Source: Hybos culiciformis (Eukaryota; Arthropoda; Insecta; Diptera; Hybotidae). From it: a stretch of DNA of 64,000 bases. A program made the position numbers and the translations under genes. This document shows, in pieces, positions 26,657 to 38,895 of the stretch. The notes under the pieces are model-generated. The model was not told the origin of the DNA. It did not search any database and worked only from the letters and a program-made list of their open reading frames with translations. The stretch's first letter is position 1. The number at the start of each line of letters is the position of its first letter. The DNA lies in the NCBI GenBank assembly GCA_964007475.1, contig OZ023273.1, positions 14,025,922 to 14,089,921 of the forward strand. Reading direction: 5' to 3'.

Positions 26657-26680
26657 CTTTCGTGTAAAAAAACACGAAAG
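26657..26680. repeat. Short perfect hairpin
   Basis: CTTTCGTGT and ACACGAAAG form a 9-bp stem around six A residues. It lies inside the 3.7-kb element between the minisatellite and the nested element. Its role is unknown. Confidence 0.6.
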
Positions 26681-26908
26681 TATTAATTTTAAAAAAATAA
26701 TTCCAATCAAATAAGGAAAATTCGTTTTTGATTAATTTTTGCTTCAAAAATGAAAAACGACTATTTAATTTTTTTTATTTGTTATTTTAGTTTCACAAAA
26801 TTAAATTAATTTTTATCCCTATTAAACATTTTTTTAGTGTTTTTTAACAATTGAAAAAATTAAAAATAATATCCTTAAAAATAAAAATCAATAAACAAAA
26901 CTTAAGTA

Positions 26909-27452
26909 CAGTAAACCCTATACAACGCGACACTTCTATAACGCGTTTTCGCTACAACGCGATTCATAAATGGCGGCAATTTTTCTCACAACGCGATTTT
27001 TTTCCTACAACGTGATTAAAAAAAATTATTTTTTAAAAAAAATCGCTTATCTCGGAATGTTTTAAACGACCGCAAGAGCTAACGAACCTATCTCTTGTTT
27101 TAGTAGTTCAGATTCGGATATAGCACCAGCAAAACGTTCGCGGCATAATCCGGTTAGCAGTGATATTATTCTTATATTCATCAATATTCCTTTTTACATT
27201 TTAATCTTTATAAATTTGAATTTTTATTTAGTTCTTAATTTTAATTTTGTTAATTTTTATTAATTTATTATAATTTTATTGAAGGATTTCTAATAAAATC
27301 TTGAGTATATTTAATTATTAATTTAATTGCATTTTTTTATACTTGGAACCTAACCCCTTTTTTTCTATAGAGTTCATGTCTCCTGCAACGCGATTGCCTA
27401 CTACACGACGTTTTCTAAGAACGTATCTCTCGCGTTGTAGGAGGGTTGACTG
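26909..27452. mobile_element. Tigger/pogo-like non-autonomous element (544 bp), nested
   Basis: Seen: the ends are CAGTAAACCC on the left and, reading inward from the right, CAGTCAACCC, each followed a few bases later by TACAACGCG. TA flanks both sides (26907-26908 and 27453-27454). The subterminal left side repeats ACAACGCGA four times with variation, and the right side carries CAACGCGATT. Known: terminal repeats starting CAG with ACCC and a TA duplication are typical of pogo/Tigger elements of the Tc1/mariner superfamily. Around 27066-27165 a plus-strand frame is coding-like (see separate entry). Otherwise the interior is AT-rich, so the copy is an internally deleted or decayed derivative. 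Confidence 0.75.
27066..27165 (+). pseudogene. Coding-like remnant inside the Tigger-like element
   Basis: A plus-strand frame reads TTARANEPISCF and then SSSDSDIAPAKRSRHNPVSS before running into AT-rich DNA. Acidic serine clusters followed by a basic nuclear-localisation-like patch (AKRSRH) are seen in tails of pogo/Tigger-type transposases. No catalytic DDE region or HTH domain is present. It is inferred to be a leftover of an autonomous parent's transposase. The frame is short and unverified. Confidence 0.3.
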
Positions 27453-28460
27453 TATGTCGCGTTCGAAACAGGAAATAATTTAAAATTTTGGGATCTTTCT
27501 ATAAAAGTTCCTAAAAATAACATAGGTTATCCGAATATAGGAACAAATTACTTTATGGAAATTGAAGTTATTTAAACGCAAAAGTTTGTTTGAAGAACTA
27601 AATATTTTATTATTTGGCAAATTGTTGATTCTTTTTGAAAAAATCTATGAATTCAAAAAACTACATAAAAAGAATAGAACATCAGTTAAATTTTATTTAT
27701 TTGTGCCATGGCAAACTACATTTTACTCATACTTTGCTTATATGACTTTAAAATGTACCAAAATTTTAACAAATTTAATGCCTTTTTAAATTTAAAATAA
27801 TTTAAATATCATAAATTTCACTAGGTTTTCATATTTATTAATCCTAGAATATTAAAAATTGCATTATTTTTTCAATTGCATGAAAAAAAAAAAAATTCAA
27901 TTTTATTTTTTTCAACAATTGCAATAGTTTTGTATATACTTAATTTAATACACATTTAAAAATTAAAATGTGCACAAGTTAAATTAAATACAAATACATT
28001 TATTTTATCATTACATATACCCATCTAAATATTTATTTATTATATTTTATTGGTTTTCCTTTTCTTTTAACTATTTTCTTTTTTATATACTATATTTATG
28101 CACTTCTTTTTTTTATGGCTGTCCTTCTCTTTTCTTTCATGAAAAAAAGTGTTATACAGGCTAATAATGGGATTAGTCACAGAATTCAAGAATGTTATTA
28201 GCCATTTACTAACCCATTTATAGATACTTATATAACAAATTATACTTATAATTTTCGCCACTTCTGAGGTTATAACAGGATTCGTGATACTTAATAGACA
28301 GTTACTAGAATACATAAGCTTTCTACTAAAAGAATTGAATCTTCTTATAGAGCTAATTTGCTAGTTGGGGACAGTGATTAATTTTTGTTTTTTTTTTTAA
28401 ATTAATGAAATCTTTTATTTTGTTTTAATTGAATTTGTTTTTTTTGTATGAATGTATATT

Positions 28461-28476
28461 GTATGTATGTATGTAT
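28461..28476. repeat. (GTAT)n microsatellite
   Basis: GTATGTATGTATGTAT within the right arm of the 3.7-kb element. It may explain part of the length difference between the two arms. Confidence 0.8.
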
Positions 28477-28604
28477 ATGTCTACAAATAAATTTTTTTAT
28501 TATTTTTGTTTTTTAAATTATTACTTTTTCTAAAAAGTAGTATTTTCGTAACCCTGGAACCTATCTTTGATCTTTACATGGTTTCCAATAGAAAATCATA
28601 ATTC

Positions 28605-28662
28605 ACTTTGCGTCGTTTCAGTTTGTGTCGTGTTTTTTTGGAACGTAACCACGACGCAAAGT
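28605..28662. repeat. Subterminal 12-bp inverted repeat of the 3.7-kb element
   Basis: ACTTTGCGTCGT (28605-28616) and its exact inverse ACGACGCAAAGT (28651-28662) bracket 34 bases that contain another variant (GTTTGTGTCGTG). The same word occurs at 25024-25035 near the left end. Such clustered subterminal words often act as transposase binding sites; that role is inferred here. Confidence 0.7.
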
Positions 28663-28677
28663 GAGGTATTGGTGTAT
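28663..28677 (-). repeat. Right terminal inverted repeat of the 3.7-kb element
   Basis: GAGGTATTGGTGTAT, the exact inverse of the left terminus at 24943-24957. Confidence 0.65.
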
Positions 28678-28865
28678 ATAAATATAAAACATTCATTGAA
28701 ATCCAGACTCAAGTTCGAATCTATGGAAAAAATCAAAATCTTGCAATTTTTAAAGTATCCAGCATACTAAATTTCATCGTAATCATTCTATTAAAAGTTT
28801 TAAAAAATGTAATATACATATATAAATTTTATATGAAATTTATTTATATGAAACTTATTTTCTAG

Positions 28866-29054
28866 TTGAGAGCCTCTAATTTTCAAACTCGAAATCGCAC
28901 TCATACCTTGGTCGACATGAAAGTGAACGACATTGCGCATATTTTGGCATTCAAAAAATTTAAATCATTCGGATTGTTCATTCGTTATAAGAATTTTAGT
29001 GCCGGCACAGGACGATTTTTGATAGAAAACGGGCTAAAAAAACTTACTAATTAA
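28866..29054 (+). pseudogene. Coding-like island, unrecognised
   Basis: Sixty-two open codons end at TAA, in a stretch clearly less AT-biased than its neighbours. The peptide runs LRASNFQTRNRTHTLVDMKV and ends near SAGTGRFLIENGLKKLTN. There is no ATG at the start. An ACTTATTTTCTAG just before it could be a splice acceptor, which would make this a terminal exon. It begins about 190 bases outside the right end of the 3.7-kb element, so it may also be a fragment of another transposon. I recognise no domain. Confidence 0.25.
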
Positions 29055-30693
29055 AATTATTCATAATTTAATTTCTTTAAAATCTAATATCATATAAACA
29101 TACGTAGTTTATGTATTATATATTTTTATTAAGTATACATATATTTACAAATATGAATGCTTTGCGTTTGTTATGACAATATTTTATATGTAACATTTAT
29201 GAAATTTTTTAAAGAATATAATTACTATTTTTAAAATTAATTCTGAAATTTTTATTGCTAAAATCAAACTCATGAATTTTAATACTAAATTGAAAATTCT
29301 TGGAAAATATGTTGTTGAATTTCTGAAATCTACAAAATGGTTAAAAATATTATATTTAACTCTAATTTATAATATAATATCAGCATTTAACATATAAATA
29401 ATAATGTCGATTAGCAAACAAAATTATAGAGAAAATTATAGAACGTATTAAACAAATATAAAATTCCTATATACATATAAGTATAGGTACACCTAGGCAT
29501 ATGATTTTTCAAGCTGTCCCTTTTCAAAGAAAAAAAAAAAAAGAATTATTATTGAATTTATGTTTTTAACATGAAGCTACGCATTTAGATTCCTGTTGCT
29601 TTTTCTTAATCATTTTGTTTTAATATTATATCATTACAACATTTGTTTTATGTACTTACAACATTGTATATGTATAATTATACCTGTACCTGTTAAAATT
29701 ATATACTAATTATGTTCTATTAATATACCGATATATACATCGTGTTGCGAAAGAAATTTACATTTGGGAAAACTAAAATAAACATTAGACAACATTGGTT
29801 TTTTTTTTTTTGTTAATTTAAACGAATTAAAAATAATTTTTTTTTACTTTCCAAAATTTAAAATAATATTGTTTTTTAATTTGCATAATGTGGTTTTATG
29901 ATTCTAGACTAAAAGAAAATTTTTGATGAACAGTTATAAAAGAATACGTAAATGTTTTCATTTATAATGATAATATAGAATTGGGATGTCGCAAAAAAAT
30001 ATTAATAATGTAGATTGAGGTGGTCTCAATATAATTATCATAATGGAATTAAAATTCGCCGACAGCAATATTAAGTTTAAAAAAAAAATTATTCCTTTTT
30101 CAATAAATGGGAGCCTATTGTAACGCAGTCTTACGAAGAAATTATTAAATAAAAAATTAGTACAAAAAGCAAAATTAAATTTTAATTTATCTAGCATAGT
30201 CCAATTCTTAGAATTTAGGACATTATATTTATAATTTGTATAACATATTCATGATAAGGTATATTTTATTTTAATCAAAATCGAATCTATAATTTTTCTT
30301 AATTAATTATATACTCTGTATATATTTGCATAATCACACTTGACTATACAATTTCGTTATATTAAATTTTCATTTCCCAGTATTGTCATTAAAACTTAAA
30401 CTGCATAAAAATTGATATTTAACATTATTTAATTGATTCCATTTTTTTTCCACAAAATTGCAATAAACTTTACCACTATATTGTAATCCCTTTGCACACC
30501 TGAATAATTCGTTATGGTTTTGAAATTTTTTTTACGGCGTATAAATTATTGTTTTCTCAAACAATATTTAGAGAAAATAAAATAATTTATTGGAGTTGAA
30601 TTCTTACTATGAAAAAAAGCGAAGCCCGGCAGTATAGAAGATTTAGCAATAAATGCTTTTGACATTCTCTTTCAATATCTTTATTACCTATTC

Positions 30694-30733
30694 AGTATGT
30701 ATAAGTATGTGTAAGTATGTATAAGTATGTGTA
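30694..30733. repeat. Exact 20-bp tandem duplication
   Basis: Two adjacent copies of AGTATGTATAAGTATGTGTA. Each unit is itself a diverged pair of 10-mers. Confidence 0.85.
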
Positions 30734-32049
30734 AGGATCTGTTAGTTTTGTTATATTTTCACTTGTACAGTAGTGACAAAAAGTATAGATTCAACCAGAA
30801 ATATTTTTTGTAATATGTGAATTTTGGAAATTTGTTCGAAACAATTTGAGAAAATATTATTTTATTTTCAGTTTCCTTTATTATATCATAAGAATATATA
30901 CTTCGTTTAATAATTTATAGTACATTATATCTTTTGATTTACATACACATATTTTGTTTCAGATATTCGCTTAAAAATCAATTTAAAAATATTAATTTAA
31001 TAATTATTTTATATTTACACAATCTAGAGATACTTAATCATGAACAAATTTTTCTGACATTTATATTAAATTTTTTTTTTTGAAAAACAAATTTGCTCAA
31101 AATTTATAAAAATATAATTTCCTCGAAAAAAAAAATCCACTTTTAATAATAAAAACAACTGCCAAAAATCATTCATAAAGCGATGATGAAATAATTTAGT
31201 CCAAGATCAAAAGATTAACACCAGCATGAAAGAAAAAAAAAAATTTATGGAAATTTTATTAAAATAAAAATAAATAAAAACAAAAAAAAAATTGAAATTT
31301 CAATTTTTATGGTATTAAAAACAAATTACGTATGTCTGAATGAATCCACGCAATAATAATTTATTGAACTGAAATAAAGCGTTTCAAAAGTTTATTATGT
31401 TGAAAACAATTTTTTTTCTTCTTAACTCAAAAAAAAAAAAAAAAGTAACAATATTTTAATAAAAAAAATATTTAAAAAAAATGTGTACAAGGGTACCCTT
31501 CACTGTACTGCATACAGATATGCTTTTTTTTTAACCACACATATAGTTAGTTAATGTTTTGTATTTTAAAAGAATTTTAATTTTTTTGTAATGGTGGTAT
31601 TTGATCGGTGGTTTTGGTTTGACGTTAAAATTTAATTTAAGAAAAATTTTCAATTTCAAAAATTATCAATTTCAAATGAGAAATTATATTTTTCGTAGAA
31701 GAATTTCAAGTTTCAATTTTCTTCCTCACTTGCATTACATAGCACTATTAGAAGAAAATATAATATTGTTAAGCCAATATAAGGATCAAATTTCAAACAG
31801 AGCAATTGAAATTGAAATTGATATTAAACCTCGTCGTTTTTTTTTAATAAGTCTTGATATTTATGAGTTTGAAAATTTGGAATTTGAAAAAAAATAAAAT
31901 AAAAAATATTAAATTATTAATTAAAATTTAATCAACGTTTCCGAATTTGGATAAAATACAAAAAGATTTGACATGATTATACATCTGAAAATGTTGCAGA
32001 ACTTGCCATTTAATTAAAATTAAAAAAAAAAAGATTTAAGAATGCTTGC

Positions 32050-32302
32050 ACGGCGTTCAGACAATAATAAAATTATAAAGTTTTAGCTTAAACTAGTGTA
32101 GTTTTGGTTTGTTTCTGCCATATTACAAAATTTCTATAGTTAGTTACCCAGTTTAAGCTAAAACTACTTCTTAAAACTAGAAAATAAAAGCGGTAAGCAA
32201 AAATGACCACAGTTGACACCAGTTTAATTTTCATTTATGTTCAGCTAAAACTATAAAAATTTCTAGTTTAAATTTTCCGTTTGAACTTAATATTAACGCC
32301 GT
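32050..32302. mobile_element. Decayed small inverted-repeat element (MITE-like)
   Basis: ACGGCGTT at 32050-32057 is the exact inverse of AACGCCGT at 32295-32302. Inside, both arms contain GTTTTAGCTKAAC-like words facing each other (left AGTTTTAGCTTAAACT near 32078, right GTTCAGCTAAAACTAT near 32240), and GTTTAAGCTAAAACTA recurs near the middle. The block is a little GC-richer than its flanks. No clear target duplication is visible, so the boundaries are approximate. Confidence 0.4.
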
Positions 32303-35300
32303 ACTTTAAATTTAATCAAATTTCATTAAAAAGGTACATATTTTAGATTCTTTCCTCCACCATAGTTAGTTAAAAAAGAGAACAATGTCGAAGCTTTAAG
32401 AAAAATGTCAAAAAATTATTTTTTTTTTCTTTTCGTAAAATTCAAAATAATAACTCTTAACTTTTTTGTTTTTTTTTTTTATGATTTAATCAAGTTGAAA
32501 ATAATTTTAATTTTAAATTTTAGCGCAAAAACAAAATGTCATTCAAATAATTTTGTTTTTTTCGTTTTTCCATTTAAGAATCTGCTTTATTTTTTTTTTG
32601 AACTGCAGAAATCAAAAACTGTTAAAAAATTATTCAAAAAAAAAAAAAAAACTAAAATATAATAAATGAAAAAAATTAAATTCTGTAAAGTACTTTTTAT
32701 TTACTTGCAAAAAAAAAAAAAGAAAAAAAATGAAATAAAAATAAAGCAAATAAAATAAAAAGAAATAAAATAAAATAAAAAAAAAAAAAAATCTAAAATG
32801 AAATAATATTATTTGCCAGCATTTTAAAAAGTTTCAGAATTCTTTTTAAAATTACTGGAGCAAATATAAAAATTAAAAGCAAACATAAAACAGAACTTTT
32901 AAAGTTTACACAAAATAAATGCGAAAAGTAATTTTTATAAAGTTTCATTTAACACCGAACATAAATTAAGTCAGGTTTATTTTATTTTATTTTTTTTAAT
33001 ATTTAGGTTAAAATGAATATGTTTTGAATTTCGACTGTAGCATATTATATTAAAAATCAGCCTGAACTTCTTGTATTTTGTTGGGGTTGAATTTGCCATT
33101 TAATCTGTCAGTTAAAGAATTTCAAATTAGTTCTTCAAACCATACTCCATCCGTTCATCAACCGATGTATGTATTTTTGTATAAGAATGAATTATTATTT
33201 AATAGTCTATTTATTCAGCAGATGATTTTTCTCTCTAAATCAATGATAAAAAATCGTGATCTTTGATATTCCAAAACTGAAGTACAGCTTTCAATCAATG
33301 TGTTTATACAAAAATCTAAATATTCAACACCATAAACTTAAAGCATTATTGACATTTAAAATAAAGATTTTAATAATTTTACGCTATTTAAATTTATTTT
33401 TATGAGTTAGAAATCTAGCTTTGTATTTTAAAACAGAAAATCTGCCAAAAACTTAAGGCACATTAAAGTAGGTATACGGTTATGTTCTTTTATTGTATTT
33501 ATATGTAATTTTTAAATTTAAATCTTGCAGAGAAAACCTATATCATTCAAAACAAAAAAAAAAAGGCCATAAAGTTTTAAGATAAAAAAAATAAAAAATA
33601 CAACTCTGCATTATCCATATTTCAAACGTATACTTAATGTATGAAAAGCGTAATAAATTTCTGACAAAAGAAAATACACAAAGCATTTAAATGTGAAATA
33701 GTGAAAACTCTTGTAAATCAAAACTTTCATTCTTTGTTTTCTTTAACGTTTGTGATATTTTATAACTGTTCAAATGAAAATATGGGACACTGATTTTTTT
33801 TTTTTTTTTTATTCATATACATGTTCACAAACCATAGTTATTAATCATATTTTCATAATTTAATTAAATTTTCTTGAAATAATTCATGTTGATATTATTT
33901 AATACTAAAATAACTTTTATCGTTGTAGATTCAAAGTATGTAGAGTTTTACGTTTTTATATGTTTGATATTAGAACTGTTCCTAAGTAAATCAAAATTAT
34001 TTGGAAAAATTCTCAAAGGATATAGAAGAATATTAAGATAACTCGATATTTTTACATACATTTTCTTGTATAAGTATATCATTTCTTTACAAGAAGAATT
34101 GACTGAGTCAAAAACACACATAGTTTTTTTTAAAAATGTCAAATTTATGTAATTACATTTAATATCGATATTAGATCAAAATATTGTTCTTTAGTCCTTA
34201 GAGCTTTGTTTAGAAAAGGATTGCAAAATGATATATATATATATTGTATTTATATGATTTATATTTTTTATATTACAATTATATTTATACAATTATTGAC
34301 TTAGTGAAATTAAACCTTATAACTTCCAGAATACCAATTTGTGAATTATAAGGTTCTATCAGCGTAAAGTTGGTTTTATAATGAGTTTACTTAGTATAAA
34401 AGAACAAAAAAGTTAAAGAATGTACTTTGTGAGGTCTCATTGTAAACCAACGATATACACAACGATATGCACATGCTAAGATCGCACTTTTTATATTATC
34501 TAATGTTAAAAATGTAAAGTAATGTTGCTCGTTGCTATTTAAAATCAATTTGGATAGTTTTTTTTCTTTCTGTGCAGTGTGTGACCAACTTTTACAAAAC
34601 AAATTATTCAATGGTTCTTCCGTTTAAAGAAGTTTAAAGTCATGTCGTCGGGTACCGGTCAAAAATGATTGCCGATTTCAATTTATTATTAATTTTATTT
34701 TTTTTTTTTGTCACTCTGACCTAACATAAATTCGTTTTTCTTTGAAAACCAAAACGAAAAAATTTAAATAATGTCCAAAATATAATAATAAATTTTTATT
34801 TTTGTATGCGGCTTAAGAAAATAATAAATAAATAAACTTTTTTTTGTAAATTAAATATAAATTTTTTGGTATTGAAACAAGCTTAAATTATATATATCTA
34901 TATATATAAAAAAAAATTGTAACTTTTTTGTGAATTTTCTTTTAAGACCCTATAACTAAATTATTTTATATCAGAAAAGTTTTTGATCTTATTTTCCAAA
35001 AAAAAAAAAATTTCTTAGTAATATTTTTTATATTTTTTTTTATTTTCATTTTTCTTTTCACAAAGCAGAAAAAAAAAACATTTTCAAATTAAAGTTAGAC
35101 TTTTTCATGGGGATTAAAAATATTCCACAAAATTACAAAACTTTTGAATTTTTCTTCTTTTTTTTTTTTTTTGCTTTCATTTTTATTTTAGAAAATTCTA
35201 TATTTTCTGTTTTCAATTAAGAAAATTGATATTGACATAGATGGCTTTTTACCATATTTTATATTGAGTAAAAGAAAATAACCAAAAACAGAAGAGAAGG

Positions 35301-35634
35301 GAGAAAAAGTAAAAAAAATTTCTCCTTTTTAAAAGAAAAAAGTTTTTTTTTTTTTTATGTACAACAAATATGAAAAATAAGAATAATAAAAACAAAAAAA
35401 CATCATCTATCGTTTATAAAGTTAAATCTGAAACCAAAAATTTCATAGAAATTAAAAGTTTTTTTTTGTTTTTTATGAATGGAAATGAATGAAAAACGAA
35501 TAAAAATTTGTTTTAATAAAAATGTAGAATTGGTTTTTAAAATTGAAATTTCCAATATAGAAAAAAAAAAAACTTTATTAAACATAAAATAAGGTGTCAT
35601 TTAAATAAATTCAATGGCTAAAATTTTAAGCTTA

Positions 35635-35652
35635 ATATATATATATATATAT
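35635..35652. repeat. (TA)n microsatellite
   Basis: About nine TA units, followed by a run of T residues. Confidence 0.8.
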
Positions 35653-38600
35653 TTTTTTTCAAAACAAATTTACTTTATTTTCTGGACTTAATCATTAGAT
35701 AATAATGAAAAATAAAGTATTTGTAAATTGGGAAATAAAAAAAATAAAAAAAACTAAAATGTAATTAAAATAAAATTGTTTTCATTCAACAATGATTAAG
35801 TAAATGGTAAATAAAGTTTTTCTAATTTTTTAAACATTCGTTTTTCTGTTAAGGTATATCACATATGTAATCTTGAAATTATTTTAATGATTAAAAACAG
35901 TTGAAAAATTTACCGCCAATCTTAATAGTCCGAACCACAAAATTTAACATAATTATACTGTGTATATCCTTTATAGTTTATACTTTAGTCCTTAAAAATA
36001 CAACAACACATTATTTTGTACAATCGTATAGAAAGCTTTTACAATATACATAGATTTGTATCTATTAAAATATAAACATCACTGTAGAATGACCCCAAAT
36101 GAATTATGCTTATATTTCATTATTATTTCATCCAAAATTATAATCTTAAAATCGATATTTATACAAAATTGCGCTAATAACATTTTCAAAAATTTTCTAG
36201 TTTTTTTTTTTTTTCGTTTTCTTTTACAAAAAACAAAATAAAAGGAAGCACAACTTAAATATCCTGTTTTACTTTAAAAAAAAATTGTATCATACAAACA
36301 TAATACATTATGCACATACTATATATAATTATATTTAATATATGTAGTATGTAAGTGTGTGTATAAAGTACCTGCAACTAAATTTTAAAGCAAATTTCCT
36401 AAAATTACTGTGTTTTATCTTTAGCATAAATTATTATATACTGTACGTAGGTACTATGTTTTGTTAAAAAAAAAAAAATTTATGTGAATCATTATTTCAA
36501 ATATGTTTTTTTTTTTTTTTTTTTTTGAAAATTATAAGTTTTACTTACTATCCTAGCTATCATTTTACTTCATTACTATATTATTATTACCATTATAGAC
36601 ATCTGTATACCATATAAATAGATTATAAAGGTATAACATGGTTTACGATCAAGATTTACATTCTATGTAATATTAGACAATTTTAATTTTATTCTTATGT
36701 AGCTAAAAAATATTTATAATGCAGATGTGTTTAACAAAATATTATACAAGAACAATCATAATAAATCTTAATGTTTTTAAAATAAACATGTGTTTGGGAA
36801 GATAGTACAGGGTGTTAAATTAAATTTTTTACTAAAGAAAAGTAATATTGCTTAATATTTTTTAATATTATAGTATATAAAATTTATCATAATTTTTATT
36901 ATTGTAATTATAATTTTGATAATCATCATCAAGTTAATAAATTGTATACGCTGCACAATTTTGTTAAAGTTAAACTATTTTTTATAACGAAAACATAAGA
37001 AGTATAAATTCGTTTAAACAATTTCTTTAATACTTAATTTTCTTAAGCTTATATTTTATGTATGGCTTTTTTGAAAGACTCTATTATTTCTTCTTGTTTT
37101 TTTTTAGTAAATTTAAACTTTAACATTTTATCCAGGTAGAAAAAAAAAGTTCTTTTCAGATATTAAATTTCCATTTCAATATAAAGAACAATATATAATA
37201 AACTTCTTTTGGTATCTTTTCCCTTAACATGATTGCTATAAGCTCTACAGTTTTCTTTTCTGTACAAAAAACGGAAAAAATTAATGCATAAAAGTAAAAA
37301 ACAAAAAAAAAATTTGTATAGGGATAACTTTTCATAAAATTTATGAGTTCTTAACATAACATCACAAGAATACTGTTTGCAAAAGTCTTTCTTAACTAAA
37401 ACTGCATATAAATATTCATCAATAACAATTTGCTTGAAGCAATTTTCAAGGAGGCATAAAAATATGATAGAATAGCTAAATCAAGTTGGTATTGTAGATA
37501 CTGATTTACATGTGGCTGAAAGACATTATGATATGCGCACAATGTTAATTTAGAAAAATAATGGTTTTTCAGAGTTTTGTTACACTTAAATTTATTTATA
37601 TTTAAACTCAAAACTTATTCTTAATAAATACCGCCGTTTAAGCTTTCAGTTAAAGAAATATTGGCTTAGTACAATATTATCACAATGACAAATTTAACTT
37701 AGAATTGTGCAAAAATAAATTTCCCAAACTTGTAAGCTAAACGCTCATTTTTGAGTGTTACTTTTATGTTTATACATTATGAATTTTATACATTGTATAA
37801 AGTATATATATATTATTAATTATGAAAATACAAAATAATATTTTTCCTTCCCATCCTAGATATTTTCTTTTTTCCTTCCGTCATAGGACACGAAAAATTT
37901 ATATAAACCCTTTCAACTTTTTGACTTAAAATATTTTTTTGCCTTTTTGAAATTGGTAGAATATTTTCATAAATTTTGATTCCATAAAAGTTTCTTTCAG
38001 TATATAAACTTCCTAACAGCTCAAAGCACATTTTAATATTTTAAATGAAACTTTCTAAAAACTTTTATGAAACTGTATTAAATTTTATCGAAGACCTTAT
38101 TTGTCTACATTTAAAATTTAAGTTAAATGAAAAAGAGTCTTAAGGTTTCGTTTTTATTATAAATAAAATACCTTTCAGATATTTAAAAAAGCGAAATGCA
38201 TTGACAAAAAATTATAATGCTTATTCCCACATTATTGTTAAGTTAAATAAATTATGAAAAATAAATTTAAAATTTAGTTGGTTTTAAGTGAAATAAATAC
38301 TAATGGTTATTTCAATATTATAGGAAAATTTGTAAAATAAAACGGAAAAGAACCTTATATATGAATTATTCAAGCATTTCAATTTAAAAGCTTACTATAG
38401 AACGCTTAACTTCTTTATTTTAAGCTTCTTACCTTCTCACTATGAAATCCGACTCGGAGAATTTCCTCCATTAGATTTAGAACGAGAATACGTATATTTC
38501 GCTTTTAAGTGTACATGTATATATAGTACAATAGACGGGAGAGTTACGTATACGGATGGATATTATTGAAAACATATACATATAGTCCTTTTTTCCATTT

Positions 38601-38859
38601 TTGATGGACAACAAGTTAACAATGTAAACTATAATATTGTTGAAGCTTATATTTTGGACAGGTTATTTATTATATATTCATTAGTAAATGCCCTGAGCAA
38701 GTACTGTCAGAAAATTACACAGTTTTACTTGTATATTTATAGTATACTATATTTTATAAGTGATTTTCCACCGACTTTTTTTTCAATGTAGATAACATAA
38801 AAATATGCAATACGGATAATGAAATCAAATATTTTTGTTATGTTGTAATTTTTTCATTT

Positions 38860-38895
38860 TAAGTTTTTTTTAACATCTAAGTTTTTTTTAACATC
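38860..38895. repeat. Exact 18-bp tandem duplication
   Basis: Two adjacent copies of TAAGTTTTTTTTAACATC. Confidence 0.85.

Larger units (their letters stand above)
24943..28677. mobile_element. Candidate 3.7-kb DNA transposon with terminal inverted repeats (composite)
   Basis: Seen: 15-bp perfect inverted repeats (ATACACCAATACCTC) close both ends at 24943-24957 and 28663-28677. If the repeat is taken as CACCAATACCTC, the flanking bases are TA on both sides. Further in, the arms stay related: CCCAACTAGCA at 25134-25144 recurs inverted at 28359-28369, and GCGTCGT/GCGTTGT words are dense in both subterminal zones. The interval holds a minisatellite, a nested Tigger-like element and a short perfect hairpin. 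No intact transposase is present. The only coding-like scraps are at 25096-25158 and inside the nested element. Inferred: a non-autonomous or decayed DNA transposon. TA duplication points toward the Tc1/mariner group, but the family is not recognised. Confidence 0.6.
28678..32049. other. AT-rich non-coding DNA
   Basis: Between the 3.7-kb element and the decayed element at 32.05 kb I recognise only the coding-like island at 28866-29054, a 20-bp tandem repeat near 30.7 kb and a 12-bp palindrome AAGGGTACCCTT at 31489-31500. The longest open frame (31601-31897, plus) is rich in Phe, Ile, Asn and Glu with no family signature and is not called. Confidence 0.5.

Noticed and set aside
36806..36820. 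TACAGGGTGTTAAAT, resembling ends of some insect transposons
   Set aside because: No inverted partner nearby. The closest CACCCTG is 12 kb away at 24.55 kb and the match is too short.
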